From Arthrobacter endolithicus (lineage in GTDB: Bacteria; Actinomycetota; Actinomycetes; Actinomycetales; Micrococcaceae): DNA of 64,000 nt. The position numbers and the translations under genes were made by a program. Positions within the stretch are counted from its first letter, which is position 1. Each line of letters begins with the position of its first letter. The stretch spans positions 1 through 64,000 of the forward strand of contig NZ_JAPNLH010000010.1 in NCBI RefSeq assembly GCF_026627425.1, in the 5' to 3' direction. The notes beneath the pieces were generated by a model. The model ran no database searches, was not told the origin of the DNA, and worked only from the letters and a program-made list of their open reading frames with translations. This document shows, piece after piece, positions 8,601 to 18,846 of this stretch.

Positions 8601-9621
8601 TGCCCGAGTAGTCATCGGCGGTCAGCTTACCGGTACGCGCACGCTTAATCAGGGCCTCGTAGGTATGCCAGAATTCGGAGAAGTTGAGCGTCTCCGCCTT
8701 CTTGATATTGGGTACAACCAACAGCCGGGAACCATCTGGCTTGGGCATGTCGATGGCGATGCCGAAGTTGACATGCGCGGGCTGGACCGCAACCGGCTTG
8801 CCGTCGGCCTCGTCGTAGTGGACGTTCATGGAAGGGAACTGGGCCAGTGCCCGGACCACGGCGTAGCCGATCAGGTGGGTGAATGAGACCTTCCCGCCCC
8901 TGGCCCGGCCGAGATTAGAGTTCAGCACCACGCGGTTGTCGATCAGCAGCTTGGCAGGGATGGCGCGCACGCTGGTGGCAGTGGGCACCTCCAGGCTGGT
9001 AATCATGTTCGTGGCGATGGCCTTCGCCGGTCCACGCAGAACGGTTTTCGTGTCCTCTTCGGGAACCGAGTTGTCCTTGGCGGTACGGGGGAGTTGGGCA
9101 GGTATCGGTGCGGAACCGTTCCGGGCCGCGTCCTTGGCCGGACCCGGCTGGGGTGCTGGCGTGGGAGCTGCGGCACCGGTGCGGGCAGCGGCGGCGTCAT
9201 TAGCGGGAGCTGCGGAAGGGGCAGCGGGGGTAGGGGTGGCACTGGGCGCGTTGGCAGCGGGTGCGGTTGCCGCTGGAGCGGCTGCGGGAGTGCCAACCGC
9301 AGCGGCTGGTTTTGCTGCTGCCGGCGCGTTCGAAGGCTCGGCTGGGGCGGCTGACGCGACCGGTTTCGCGGGAGCCGACGTTGCACCAGCTGCTGCCGGC
9401 ACGACGGGAAGTTCCCTGGTTATCGGGTTCGCCGTCCCTTCAGTGGACGAGCGGCTTCCATTACCCGTGGTTCCGCCGTCTGAATCGAAGGATTCAAAGA
9501 GCGGCCACCACTTGGTGTCGACAGACTTTTTGTTCTGTTGATACCGCTCATAGAGCTCGTCAACGAGCCACTCGTTTCCGCCAAAGTCCTCGGGTAGACG
9601 GTGGATAGGTTGATCTGGCAC
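5680..9621 (-). CDS. kgd: Multifunctional 2-oxoglutarate dehydrogenase E1/E2 (Kgd/OdhA)
   Basis: 1313 residues in the fused form typical of actinobacteria. Residues 1-45 (FGGNEWLVDELYERY) are the conserved N-terminal helix. Residues 70-190 are an Ala/Pro linker without a lipoyl domain. Residues 190-430 are an E2 acyltransferase core with STYDHRVIQGAGSGEF near 401-415. The rest is the ThDP-dependent E1 (HGDAAFAGQGVVAETLNLSQ near 727, then VVNNQVGFTT) and the transketolase-like C-terminal part. It oxidises and decarboxylates 2-oxoglutarate in the TCA cycle together with separate E2p/E3 subunits. In relatives it is inhibited by the FHA protein GarA/OdhI, which is not in this window. The first gene after the divergent guaB1 spacer. 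Confidence 0.97.
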   Translation of the reverse strand: MPDQPIHRLPEDFGGNEWLVDELYERYQQNKKSVDTKWWPLFESFDSDGGTTGNGSRSSTEGTANPITRELPVVPAAAGATSAPAKPVASAAPAEPSNAPAAAKPAAAVGTPAAAPAATAPAANAPSATPTPAAPSAAPANDAAAARTGAAAPTPAPQPGPAKDAARNGSAPIPAQLPRTAKDNSVPEEDTKTVLRGPAKAIATNMITSLEVPTATSVRAIPAKLLIDNRVVLNSNLGRARGGKVSFTHLIGYAVVRALAQFPSMNVHYDEADGKPVAVQPAHVNFGIAIDMPKPDGSRLLVVPNIKKAETLNFSEFWHTYEALIKRARTGKLTADDYSGTTVSLTNPGGIGTVHSVPRLSKGQAAIIGVGALDYPAEFQGTSAKILAQNAISKVLTLTSTYDHRVIQGAGSGEFLRLVQQLLLGEQNFYDEIFESLRIPYEPVRWSHDLQVDPADQINKVARIQQLIHSYRVRGHLMADTDPLEYVQRKHPDLDVLTYGLTLWDLDREWPTGGFGGKPMLKFRDILGVLRDAYCRTTGIEYMHIQDPAQRHWFQDQLEHPYSKPSREEQLRIVSKLNAAEAFETFLQTKFVGQKRFSLEGGESLIPLLDSIISDAADDGLDEVAIAMAHRGRLNVLTNIAGKTYAQVFREFEGTQDPRSVQGSGDVKYHLGTEGTFTSDSGNTTKVYLAANPSHLEAADGVIEGIVRAKQDRLDRGEAFPVLPVMVHGDAAFAGQGVVAETLNLSQLRGYRTGGTIHIVVNNQVGFTTAPSSSRSSVYSTDVAKMIQAPVFHVNGDDPEAVVRVAQLAYQFQQKFRKDVVIDMVCYRRRGHNEGDDPSMTQPLMYNLIEAKRSVRRLYTEALIGRGDISEEEAEQLLRDYQERLERVFAETHAAQTSPIPIITDDSQAISDLERPSAQQADGGVNTPKSTAITTEVLAQIGHAHVSVPEGFTVHPKLKALLEKRDQMSREGNIDWGFGELAALGSLLMEGVPVRMAGQDTRRGTFVQRHAVFHDRANGSEWTPLTELSDSQAKLWIYDSLLSEYAAMAFEYGYSVERPDALVIWEAQFGDFANGAQTVVDEFISSAEQKWGQRSSLVLLLPHGYEGQGPDHSSARIERYLQMCAEENMIVANPTTPASHFHLLRRQAYSKPRKPLIVFTPKQLLRLKAAASAVEDFTAGSFRPIIGDEAVQDGNAVERVVLVSGRLYYDLLSARQKAQDSKSAIIRVEQLYPLPLAEIRAELAKYPNADIVWAQDEPANQGPWPFMGLNLAPKLDRKLRLVSRPASASTATGSAKRHAVEQALLLKKAFERQ

Positions 9622-11523
<1,902 letters not shown>

Positions 11524-11878
11524 CCGGCTGGCGTCGGGGCCTGTGCGCGGGGCCGATGCTAGCGGTGACGGCGGGAACCCTGAGCGCTTTCGATGGGTCA
11601 GCGTGCGGGAGCAGGACCGGTGGCGAGAAGGCCATAATGTAGACTGAGAGTCTCATGGACAGCAATTCTAGGGGCCGGCACCCGGGTCTGGACTGTGGAA
11701 CCAACCACAGATCCTTGGACCACGCACCTGCCGGCAGACCCCGTACTCGTGCCCATCGTACTTCCGCTGACTCAACCGCCACAGGCTCTACGGCCGGCTG
11801 CGCAACAGGCGCATCCGACCGGCCTCCGCCTGCCGCGTCCGACAGGCGTGCGGAACCCTGGGGCAGGGGGAACGGCTG
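11524..11878 (+). other. Leader region of the CNNM pair with possible upstream ORF
   Basis: 355 nt. It has a CATAAT-like box near 11634 and an AGACT-gag-AGTCT inverted repeat at 11641-11653. One frame from the ATG at 11655 ends in TGATG, its stop sharing a base with the CNNM start. Another frame, from about 11695, is Pro-rich (VLVPIVLPLTQPPQALRP). Either could be a regulatory leader peptide; neither has a convincing ribosome site. Confidence 0.35.
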
Positions 11879-13267
11879 ATGGAATGGCTGCTCTTACTCG
11901 TCGGACTCCTGCTGATCCTGGGCACCGGGTTCTTCGTCGCCGTTGAATTTTCCCTGCTGGCTCTTGACCAATCGACGGTGCAACGGGCCATCGACGGAGG
12001 GGATGGCGCTGCGGTCCCGCTGCTGCACTGCCTGAAATCACTGTCCACCCAGCTCTCCAGCTGCCAGTTGGGCATTACCCTGACCACGCTCTTGACGGGG
12101 TTCGTTATGGAGCCGTCGGTAGGCGTTTTGCTGGCCCGTCCGTTGACTGGTGTTGGGTTGGATCCGTCCGTGGTGCAGCCCGTCGCGCTAACGGCTGCTA
12201 TGATCCTGGCCACCTTGCTGTCAATGCTGATCGGCGAATTGGTGCCCAAAAACATGGCAATCGCCCGCGCTTTTGAGATCGGCCGGGCCTTGGCACGCCC
12301 CCAATTGGTCTTCACTGCCATCTTCAAGCCGGCCATCCTGGCGCTCAATGGCTTTTCCAATCGCGTGCTCCACCTCTTTGGCCTGGAGGCGAAAGAGGAA
12401 ATTTCCGGAGCCCGCTCGCCGGCCGAGCTTGCCTCGCTGGTTCGGCGTTCTGCTGACATGGGCACACTGGACGCACGGACCGCCAGTTTTGTGGCCCGAA
12501 CGCTGAAGTTCGCGGACCGGACGGCCGCGGATGTGATGACGCCGCGGATTCGGTTGGTCAGTATCGAAGCGGATCAGTCCGTGGCGGATATTGTCGAGGC
12601 CGTGCGCCGGACGGGGCATTCGAGGTTCCCGGTGATTGGCGACTCGCCCGACGATGTCCGGGGTGTGGTGCATGTGAAAAAGGCCATCGCCGTCCCGTCC
12701 GGCAAACGGGCGCAGCTGCAGGCCGGTGCCATCATGACGGACGTCCTGCGTGTTCCGGAGACCATCCATCTGGATGCGCTGCTGACCGAACTCCGGGAGG
12801 GGAACCTGCAACTGGCCGTGGTGCTGGACGAGTATGGCGGCACGGCCGGAGTCACCACCTTGGAGGACCTGGTGGAGGAAATTGTCGGCGAGGTCTCCGA
12901 CGAACACGACCGGACCAAGCCGGGTGTACTGCAAAGTGCCGCCGGAGAATGGTTCTTCCCGGGTCTGATGCGTCCGGACGAGGTCTCCGAGCAGGTGCCC
13001 GGACTGAGTGTGCCGGACGAATCGAGCTATGAAACCGTGGGCGGCTTTGTGATGGCGGCCCTGGGCAGGATCCCTCTCGTGGGCGACCTTGTCGACGTGG
13101 GCGGAGGACAGCTGGAGGTGGAACGGATGGACCGGCGAAGGATTGACCGGATCCGCTTCATCCCCGCTGCGGTGATCGAAGATTATCCGGAATCCGCCGG
13201 CGGTGCGCAGATGCCCAGTCGCGATGTGCCCAGTCGCGATGTGCCCAGTCGAGGTGGGGTCGGATGA
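11879..13267 (+). CDS. CNNM/CorC (hemolysin C family) membrane protein with CBS pair
   Basis: 462 residues. Residues 1-195 are the DUF21/CNNM membrane domain (four hydrophobic segments, SSCQLGITLTTLLTGF, IGELVPKNMAIARAFEIG). Residues 210-340 are two CBS motifs (RTAADVMTPR, VVLDEYGGTAGVTTLEDLVE). The C-terminus is a CorC_HlyC domain (YETVGGFVMAALGRIPLVGD). Relatives move or sense Mg2+ and Co2+, with nucleotide binding at the CBS pair. A GGGGGAA site precedes the ATG. The last residues are a 15-bp tandem repeat (PSRDV twice, then PSRGG) at about 13210-13256. The stop overlaps the next gene by ATGA. Confidence 0.88.
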   Translation: MEWLLLLVGLLLILGTGFFVAVEFSLLALDQSTVQRAIDGGDGAAVPLLHCLKSLSTQLSSCQLGITLTTLLTGFVMEPSVGVLLARPLTGVGLDPSVVQPVALTAAMILATLLSMLIGELVPKNMAIARAFEIGRALARPQLVFTAIFKPAILALNGFSNRVLHLFGLEAKEEISGARSPAELASLVRRSADMGTLDARTASFVARTLKFADRTAADVMTPRIRLVSIEADQSVADIVEAVRRTGHSRFPVIGDSPDDVRGVVHVKKAIAVPSGKRAQLQAGAIMTDVLRVPETIHLDALLTELREGNLQLAVVLDEYGGTAGVTTLEDLVEEIVGEVSDEHDRTKPGVLQSAAGEWFFPGLMRPDEVSEQVPGLSVPDESSYETVGGFVMAALGRIPLVGDLVDVGGGQLEVERMDRRRIDRIRFIPAAVIEDYPESAGGAQMPSRDVPSRDVPSRGGVG

Positions 13268-14340
13268 GCGACTGGTCCGGCATCCTCTGGCTGGTGCTGC
13301 TGCTGGCAGGTAATGCTTTTTTTGTGGGTGCTGAATTCGCCATCATGTCAGCACGCCGCAGCCAGATTGAGCCGCGGGCGGACGCGGGATCCGTCCGTGC
13401 CAAGACCACTCTGGCGGCGATGGAGAACGTTTCCTTGATGCTGGCCTGCTCACAGCTGGGGATCACGGTCTGCTCGCTGCTGATTCTCAACGTTTCGGAG
13501 CCGGCGATTCACCACTTACTGGCCGGCCCGTTGTCCGCAGTGGGTATCTCCGATGACATTGCAGCGCCGGCAACCTTTGTGCTGGCCCTGCTGATGGTCA
13601 CCTTTCTGCACGTGACGTTTGGCGAGATGATCCCGAAGAACATTTCCGTTTCGACGGCGGACAAGGCGGCCTTGCTGCTGGCGCCGCCGCTGGTCTTCGT
13701 CGGAAGGCTGGTGAAACCGGTGATCTATTCACTGAACTGGCTGGCAAACCACATTGTGCGGCTGTTCCGGATCGAGCCCAAAGATGAGGTCACCTCAAGC
13801 TTTACCCTGGAGGAAGTCCAGTCGATTGTGCAGGAGTCCACGCGCAGCGGTCTGGTGGATGACCAGACCGGGCTGATCAACGGTGCGCTGGAGTTCTCGG
13901 CCCAAACGGCGGGCAGAATCATGGTCCCGCACGATGCTTTGGTCACCCTGCAGACGACGGCGACGCCGGTGGACTTTGAGCGTGCGGTCCGCCGCACCGG
14001 GTTCTCCCGTTTTGTGCTGGCGGACGATTCGGGGAATCTGACCGGTTATATGCACGTCAAGGACGTTATTTCCATTCCGCAGGAAAGCTATCAGCTGCCC
14101 TTTGCGGAGAGCCGGGTGCGCTCACTGGTCAACATCGGAGTCGACGATGAGATCGAAGATGCGCTGGCAACGATGCAACGCACCGGGTCGCATCTGGCCC
14201 GCGTCATTTCCTCCGACGGCGGCACTGGTGGCGTCCTGTTCCTCGAGGACGTGATCGAAGAACTGGTCGGCGAAATCCGCGACGCCACCCAGGCCACCGG
14301 GTGGCGGCGGTTGGGCGGCCGGGGTAACGGCGAGGACTGA
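13264..14340 (+). CDS. CNNM/CorC family membrane protein, second copy without CorC C-domain
   Basis: 358 residues. DUF21 domain (AGNAFFVGAEFAIMSARRSQ, ACSQLGITVCSLLILNVSEP, GEMIPKNISVSTADKA) followed by a CBS pair (SAQTAGRIMVPHDALV, GTGGVLFLEDVIEELVGEI). Unlike its partner it ends soon after the CBS pair, with no CorC_HlyC domain. Translationally coupled to the partner gene, so the two may form a heteromeric transporter or sensor of divalent cations. Confidence 0.88.
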   Translation: MSDWSGILWLVLLLAGNAFFVGAEFAIMSARRSQIEPRADAGSVRAKTTLAAMENVSLMLACSQLGITVCSLLILNVSEPAIHHLLAGPLSAVGISDDIAAPATFVLALLMVTFLHVTFGEMIPKNISVSTADKAALLLAPPLVFVGRLVKPVIYSLNWLANHIVRLFRIEPKDEVTSSFTLEEVQSIVQESTRSGLVDDQTGLINGALEFSAQTAGRIMVPHDALVTLQTTATPVDFERAVRRTGFSRFVLADDSGNLTGYMHVKDVISIPQESYQLPFAESRVRSLVNIGVDDEIEDALATMQRTGSHLARVISSDGGTGGVLFLEDVIEELVGEIRDATQATGWRRLGGRGNGED

Positions 14341-14436
14341 CGGCACACTCCTGGGCGCGGCGCCTTCTGCGGCGTCGCCCCGCGCCGTCCTTGATGCGAA
14401 TGGTTCCTATTTGCGCTATGCTGAGACAGAGCTTAT

Positions 14437-14451
14437 TCGTAACTATTCTCA
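14437..14451. promoter_or_regulatory. Candidate Zur box upstream of the zinc importer
   Basis: The minus strand reads TGAGAATAGTTACGA, matching 9 of the 12 fixed positions of the actinobacterial Zur/Fur-like palindrome TGANAATNATTNTCA. It lies 28-42 nt before the start of the substrate-binding protein. The right half-site is poor. Confidence 0.45.
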
Positions 14452-14478
14452 TCTAGCTGGAAGTGAAGGGCAACCATA

Positions 14479-15402
14479 GTGCGTCGTCTTTTGGGTATCT
14501 GCGCGGCAGGGGCTGCGGCAGCACTGTTGCTGGCTGGCTGCGGGAACGGGGCAGTAACGCCTGGAGCGCAACCGCCGACGGCGGCGGCCGGCAAGATCCG
14601 CGTGGTCACTTCCACCGATGTTTACGCCAGCATGGTGGAAAGCATTGGGGGCGACCACGTGCAGGTCAGCTCCCTGATCAACAGGCCCAGCCAGGACCCG
14701 CATTCCTACGAGGCCACGGCGCAGGACAAACTTGCCATATCCAAAGCCCAGCTTGGCGTGGAAAACGGCGGGGGCTACGACGGATTCTTCGACCAGCTTG
14801 CCGGCGGGGGAACGCTGGCAGCGGAGAAGATCCTTAATGCCACGGACATCTCCGGGCTGCGGACCGAAGCGAACAAGGATAGTTTTAATGAGCATCTTTG
14901 GTACAGCCTGCCCACCGCCGGCAGGGTTGCCGACGCCGTGGCCGCACGCCTTGCTGAGCTGGATCCGGCGGCAGGCGGCATTTTCAAGGACAACGCCGCA
15001 GCCTTTAAGGATTCCGTGGCGAAGATAAGCGCAATGCTCGCCGGCCTTAAGGCCGAGCACGCCGGGCAGGAAATAGCGGTCACCGAACCAGTCCCGCTGT
15101 ACCTGATCGAGGCGGCGGGCCTGGTGAACAAAACGCCGGCGGCCTACAGCCATGCCATTGAAGAAGGGCAGGATGTCCCACCGGCGGTGTTGCGCGAAAC
15201 CACTGACTTGGTTGGTAAGCACACCATCCGGTTCCTGGCGTACAACGACCAGACGGAAGGCCCGCAGACGCTCATGCTGAAGAAAGCCGCCGACGCCGCC
15301 GGAGTCCCGGTACTCAATTTCAGCGAAACGTTACCCGCAGGCCAGGACTACCTGACGTGGATGGCCGCCAATGCCGAGAGTATTAAGAAGGCGCTCGGCT
15401 AG
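14479..15402 (+). CDS. znuA: Zinc ABC transporter substrate-binding lipoprotein (ZnuA-like)
   Basis: 307 residues from a GTG with AAGGG about 9 nt upstream. A signal peptide with lipobox LLAGC (Cys about residue 21) anchors it outside the membrane. It is a cluster A-I metal-binding protein: RVVTSTDVYASMVESIGGDH, the DPHSYE ligand motif, NEHLWYSLPTAG, and SHAIEEGQDVPP. No His-rich loop is present, unlike many ZnuA. First gene of a znuACB operon; the downstream gene overlaps its stop by one base. Confidence 0.88.
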   Translation: MRRLLGICAAGAAAALLLAGCGNGAVTPGAQPPTAAAGKIRVVTSTDVYASMVESIGGDHVQVSSLINRPSQDPHSYEATAQDKLAISKAQLGVENGGGYDGFFDQLAGGGTLAAEKILNATDISGLRTEANKDSFNEHLWYSLPTAGRVADAVAARLAELDPAAGGIFKDNAAAFKDSVAKISAMLAGLKAEHAGQEIAVTEPVPLYLIEAAGLVNKTPAAYSHAIEEGQDVPPAVLRETTDLVGKHTIRFLAYNDQTEGPQTLMLKKAADAAGVPVLNFSETLPAGQDYLTWMAANAESIKKALG

Positions 15403-16268
15403 TGAGCTCAGTTTCTTCGCCGCGGTCCGCTGCACCAGCCGTCTCGACCCTGTTGGCCGTCCCCACCGCCTCGGCGCCGGTAGTGAGCCTCGCCGAGGCC
15501 AGCTTGAGCTTTGCTGAACGCGTCCTGTGGGATGGACTGGACCTGCAGATCAAGGCGGGGGAGTTCTTCGCCGTGCTGGGACCCAACGGCAGCGGAAAGA
15601 CCAGTTTCCTGAAAGTGCTGCTGGGACTGCAGACCCTCACCGGCGGAAGCGTTCGGTTAGGCGGCGAGGCGCCGCGCCGGGGAAGCAAGCACATTGGCTA
15701 CATTCCTCAGCAAAAGGGCTTCGCCGCGGATACTCCGCTGCGCGCCCGTGATCTTGTCGGTCTCGGGGTGGATGGACACCGCTGGGGAGTGCGGTTGGGC
15801 CTGCGCCGGCATCGACGTCGTGTCGATGAACTGCTGGACCGGGTTGGCGCAGCCGATTACGCCAACGTGCCCGTCGGGCTGCTGTCCGGCGGCGAGCAGC
15901 AGCGCCTTCGGGTAGCCCAGGCCCTGGCCACGGATCCGGAGGTCTTACTCTGCGACGAGGCCCTGCTCTCCTTGGATCTGCATCATCAGCAAGCTGTCAG
16001 CAAGCTGATCAGTGATCAGTCCCGGGACCACGGCAGCGCGGTGGTTTTCGTCACCCACGAGATCAATCCGATCATTGAGTATGTGGACCGCGTGCTCTAT
16101 CTGGCCGACGGAAAATTCCGCATCGGTGCACCGGACGTGGTGATGACCACCGAGGTGCTTTCGGACCTGTACGGCACCCATGTTGAGGTGCTGCACGCCA
16201 ACGGGCGCATCGTCGTCGTCGGACTGCCGGATGCCACGACCCACGGGCACGCAACGGGAGGGCACTGA
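15402..16268 (+). CDS. znuC: Zinc ABC transporter ATP-binding protein (ZnuC-like)
   Basis: 288 residues. Walker A is GPNGSGKT, the signature is LSGGEQQRLRVAQAL, and Walker B is VLLCDEALLSLD, where the usual LLLDEP reads CDEA but keeps the catalytic Glu; the switch His is in FVTHEIN. About 30 Ala/Val/Ser-rich residues precede the ABC domain. The GTG start shares one base with the znuA stop, and the 3' end overlaps znuB by one base. Confidence 0.9.
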   Translation: MSSVSSPRSAAPAVSTLLAVPTASAPVVSLAEASLSFAERVLWDGLDLQIKAGEFFAVLGPNGSGKTSFLKVLLGLQTLTGGSVRLGGEAPRRGSKHIGYIPQQKGFAADTPLRARDLVGLGVDGHRWGVRLGLRRHRRRVDELLDRVGAADYANVPVGLLSGGEQQRLRVAQALATDPEVLLCDEALLSLDLHHQQAVSKLISDQSRDHGSAVVFVTHEINPIIEYVDRVLYLADGKFRIGAPDVVMTTEVLSDLYGTHVEVLHANGRIVVVGLPDATTHGHATGGH

Positions 16269-17182
16269 TGACCTTCCAGGACTTCATGGATGCGGTTTTC
16301 AACTTCCAGAACTACGGAGAACTCCTGCCGCTGTTTCGTGACTCCATTCTGGCCGGAGCCATCTTGGGACTCGTCGGCGGGCTGATCGGCACCTTTGTGA
16401 TGATGCGCGATCTGGCGTTCGCCGTGCACGGTATTGCTGAACTGTCCTTTGCCGGTGCCGCCTTTGCCTTGTTGGTGGGTGCGGACGTCATTCTGGGGTC
16501 TCTGGTCGGTTCGGTGCTGGCCGCGCTGGTGCTCGGAGTGATGGGCGTGCGGGCGCGGGACAAGAACTCCGTCATCGGTGTGATCATGCCGTTTGGCCTG
16601 GGTCTGGGAATTCTATTCCTGGCGCTGTACCAGGGCCGGGCGGCGAACAAATTCGGGCTCTTGACGGGTCAGATAGTGGCGGTAGATTCAACGGCGCTGT
16701 CCATGCTGGCCGGCGCCGCAGTCGTCGTCATTGCCGGCCTGCTCATCCTCTGGCGCCCGCTCACCTTCGCCAGCGCAGATCCGGAAATCGCCTCCGCCCG
16801 CGGGGTACCGGTCCGCATGCTGTCCTTGGTGTTCATGTTCCTGCTGGGCATCTCCGTGGCGCTGTCCATCCAGGTGGTCGGGGCGCTGCTGGTGCTGGCG
16901 CTGCTCATCACCCCCGCAGCGGCGGCGCTGCAGGTGACGTCCTCGCCCAAGCTCGTGGTGCTGCTGAGCATCGGATTCGCCATGCTGTCCACAGTGGGCG
17001 GGATCTTGCTGGCGTTGGGCGGCCGGATCCCGGTCAGCCCCTATGTCACCACGCTGTCATTTTTGGTTTACGTCAGCTGCCGCGGAATCGGCGCCTTCAG
17101 GCGCAAGCGCGGCCGCAACGGGCGGATTGTGCGCCAGGAGTTGGCCGGGCGCATCGCCGTCAGTGAACTTCCCGTTCCGTAG
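16268..17182 (+). CDS. znuB: Zinc ABC transporter permease (ZnuB-like)
   Basis: 304 residues, eight or nine hydrophobic helices of the ABC-3 metal permease family, including FVMMRDLAFAVHGIAELSFA, where the conserved H-x-x-x-E is visible, and VVGALLVLALLITPAAAAL. It completes the operon and is followed within 21 nt by the convergent zur gene, a common arrangement for zinc uptake and its regulator. Confidence 0.9.
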   Translation: MTFQDFMDAVFNFQNYGELLPLFRDSILAGAILGLVGGLIGTFVMMRDLAFAVHGIAELSFAGAAFALLVGADVILGSLVGSVLAALVLGVMGVRARDKNSVIGVIMPFGLGLGILFLALYQGRAANKFGLLTGQIVAVDSTALSMLAGAAVVVIAGLLILWRPLTFASADPEIASARGVPVRMLSLVFMFLLGISVALSIQVVGALLVLALLITPAAAALQVTSSPKLVVLLSIGFAMLSTVGGILLALGGRIPVSPYVTTLSFLVYVSCRGIGAFRRKRGRNGRIVRQELAGRIAVSELPVP

Positions 17183-17202
17183 CAGCCAGCTGTGCTCCCG
17201 GA

Positions 17203-17706
17203 TCACGTCCGCGTGGCCCGAGCCGAGCATTCGGGGCAGAGGCCGACAATCTCCACGGTGTGCTGGACCTCGGTGAAACCATGCGCAGCGGCCGTTGTGG
17301 CCGCCCAACTCTCCACCTCGGGCGCCTCGATCTCCACGGCTTTTCCGCAACTGCGGCACAGCAGGTGATGGTGATGCGCCGCGACCGAACAGCGGCGGTA
17401 AACCGCCTCACCGTCGGCATTGCGCAGGACATCAACCAGACCGTCCTCCGCCATGGACTGCAGGATCCGGTACACCGTGGCCAGCGCCACTGATGACCCA
17501 TCCCCTTGCAGGCTCCGGTGTAGCTCTTGGGTACTGACGAAGTCGTCCAGCTGATCCAACGCCGAACTGACCGCCACACGTTGCTTCGTGACGCGCTGCT
17601 CCCTGCCGGGACGCGACTGCTCACCGCCGGCATCGGCCACCGGCGTGCCCTCGGCGGCCGATGCCGCTTCAGGGGTCGCTGCCTCGGACGTTCTTACCTC
17701 GGACAT
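17203..17706 (-). CDS. zur: Fur-family zinc uptake regulator (Zur)
   Basis: 167 residues. About 38 acidic and Ala-rich residues precede the winged helix (TKQRVAVSSALDQLDDFVST, VALATVYRILQSMAEDGLVD). The dimer/metal domain has AHHHHLLCRSCGKAVEIE and a C-terminal CPEC, giving the structural CxxC...CxxC zinc site. Convergence with znuACB supports Zur rather than Fur. Zn-Zur would repress the importer through the candidate box before znuA. Confidence 0.85.
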   Translation of the reverse strand: MSEVRTSEAATPEAASAAEGTPVADAGGEQSRPGREQRVTKQRVAVSSALDQLDDFVSTQELHRSLQGDGSSVALATVYRILQSMAEDGLVDVLRNADGEAVYRRCSVAAHHHHLLCRSCGKAVEIEAPEVESWAATTAAAHGFTEVQHTVEIVGLCPECSARATRT

Positions 17707-17853
17707 TGCTGCTGCTCACTTCCTTGCGGGGTTATCCGCTCCGCCCCTCCAGATTATCAGTGCACGATTAAGCAGCTGACGGCCCTTCGCCCGTGGTGTG
17801 CAGCTCTTGCAGCATCCCTTGGTGCACGCGCACCCCGGACGTAGGCTGAGGGC

Positions 17854-18510
17854 ATGAAGCTGACGAAGTACACGCATGCCTGTGTCCGGTTGGAAAAAGA
17901 CGGCCACGTCCTGGTGATCGATCCCGGAATCTTCTCCGAAACAGAAACGGCGCTGTCCGGGGCCGGGGCAATTCTCATCACGCATGAGCACGCGGATCAC
18001 CTCGACTCCGACGCGGTCGCGGCGGCGCTGAGGGCAAACTCCGACTTGGTGCTCCATACCCTCGCGGGTATCGCAGAGGAGCTGCGAAAGAAAGTGCCCG
18101 AAGCGGCAGCCCGGGTGCACGAGGTTGCACCCGGTGCGGACTTTTCTGCGGCGGGCTTCGCGATTCGCACCTTTGGCAGTCAGCACGCGCTGATCCACCA
18201 ACTGGTTCCCATCGTTGCCAACATTGGTTTTTTGGTGGACGGGGATGTCTACCACCCGGGGGATTCCTTCACAGTGCCCGACGGCGTCCAAGTACAGACC
18301 CTGCTGGTCCCCATCCACGCGCCGTGGTCCAAGACGGCGGAGGTCATTGACTTCGTCATCTCCGTACGGGCCCCGAAAGCGTTCCAGATTCACGACGCAC
18401 TGCTGAACGAGCAGGGGTTGAGCTTTTCCGAAGGACATGTGGCCAAAGTCGGAGCCAACTACGGCACTGAATTCCGTCACCTCGCATCCGGCGAAAGCGT
18501 CCAGCTCTGA
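17854..18510 (+). CDS. MBL-fold metallo-hydrolase (UlaG-like)
   Basis: 218 residues. The start MKLTKYTHACVRLEKDG, the metal motif ITHEHADHLD near residue 48 (HxHxDH), a later DVYHPGDS and a C-terminal IHDALL are the landmarks of the YhfI/UlaG-like metallo-beta-lactamase branch, which act on phosphodiesters, lactones or nucleotides. Substrate cannot be told. Transcribed divergently from zur and alone. Confidence 0.85.
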   Translation: MKLTKYTHACVRLEKDGHVLVIDPGIFSETETALSGAGAILITHEHADHLDSDAVAAALRANSDLVLHTLAGIAEELRKKVPEAAARVHEVAPGADFSAAGFAIRTFGSQHALIHQLVPIVANIGFLVDGDVYHPGDSFTVPDGVQVQTLLVPIHAPWSKTAEVIDFVISVRAPKAFQIHDALLNEQGLSFSEGHVAKVGANYGTEFRHLASGESVQL

Positions 18511-18846
18511 GAAACTGAGTCATAAAGCGGGGTAGTGAGACTTTGGCGGCTATGAACCGTCTGACCAGGTGGTTTCGCTCACGGCGAGGGATGCAGGGTG
18601 ACCTTGGCCCAGGTCAGGCACGAGTAGACAGTGGTCGGGGCAGGGGTCGTGCCTTCGATGGGGACAATGCACAACGAGTCAGCTCGCTGGCGGTGGCGCC
18701 GCTCGTGACTGACCTGGCCGGCGCCGCAGGCCCCACCAGTGCAGCGGCCACTGGGCAGGGGGACGTCTGGGCGCCTGACCACGCGCGCGGAGGCAAGACA
18801 GTGCGCGGACGGCCGGAACCATTGGCAGAGATCCGCCAACTGAATG
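18511..18846. other. Spacer without a recognisable gene
   Basis: Open frames exist on both strands but have out-of-frame composition and no family likeness. One minus-strand frame ends with a plausible beta-rich stretch (VPIEGTTPAPTTVYSCLTWA) that could be a worn gene end. Nothing firm. Confidence 0.35.
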
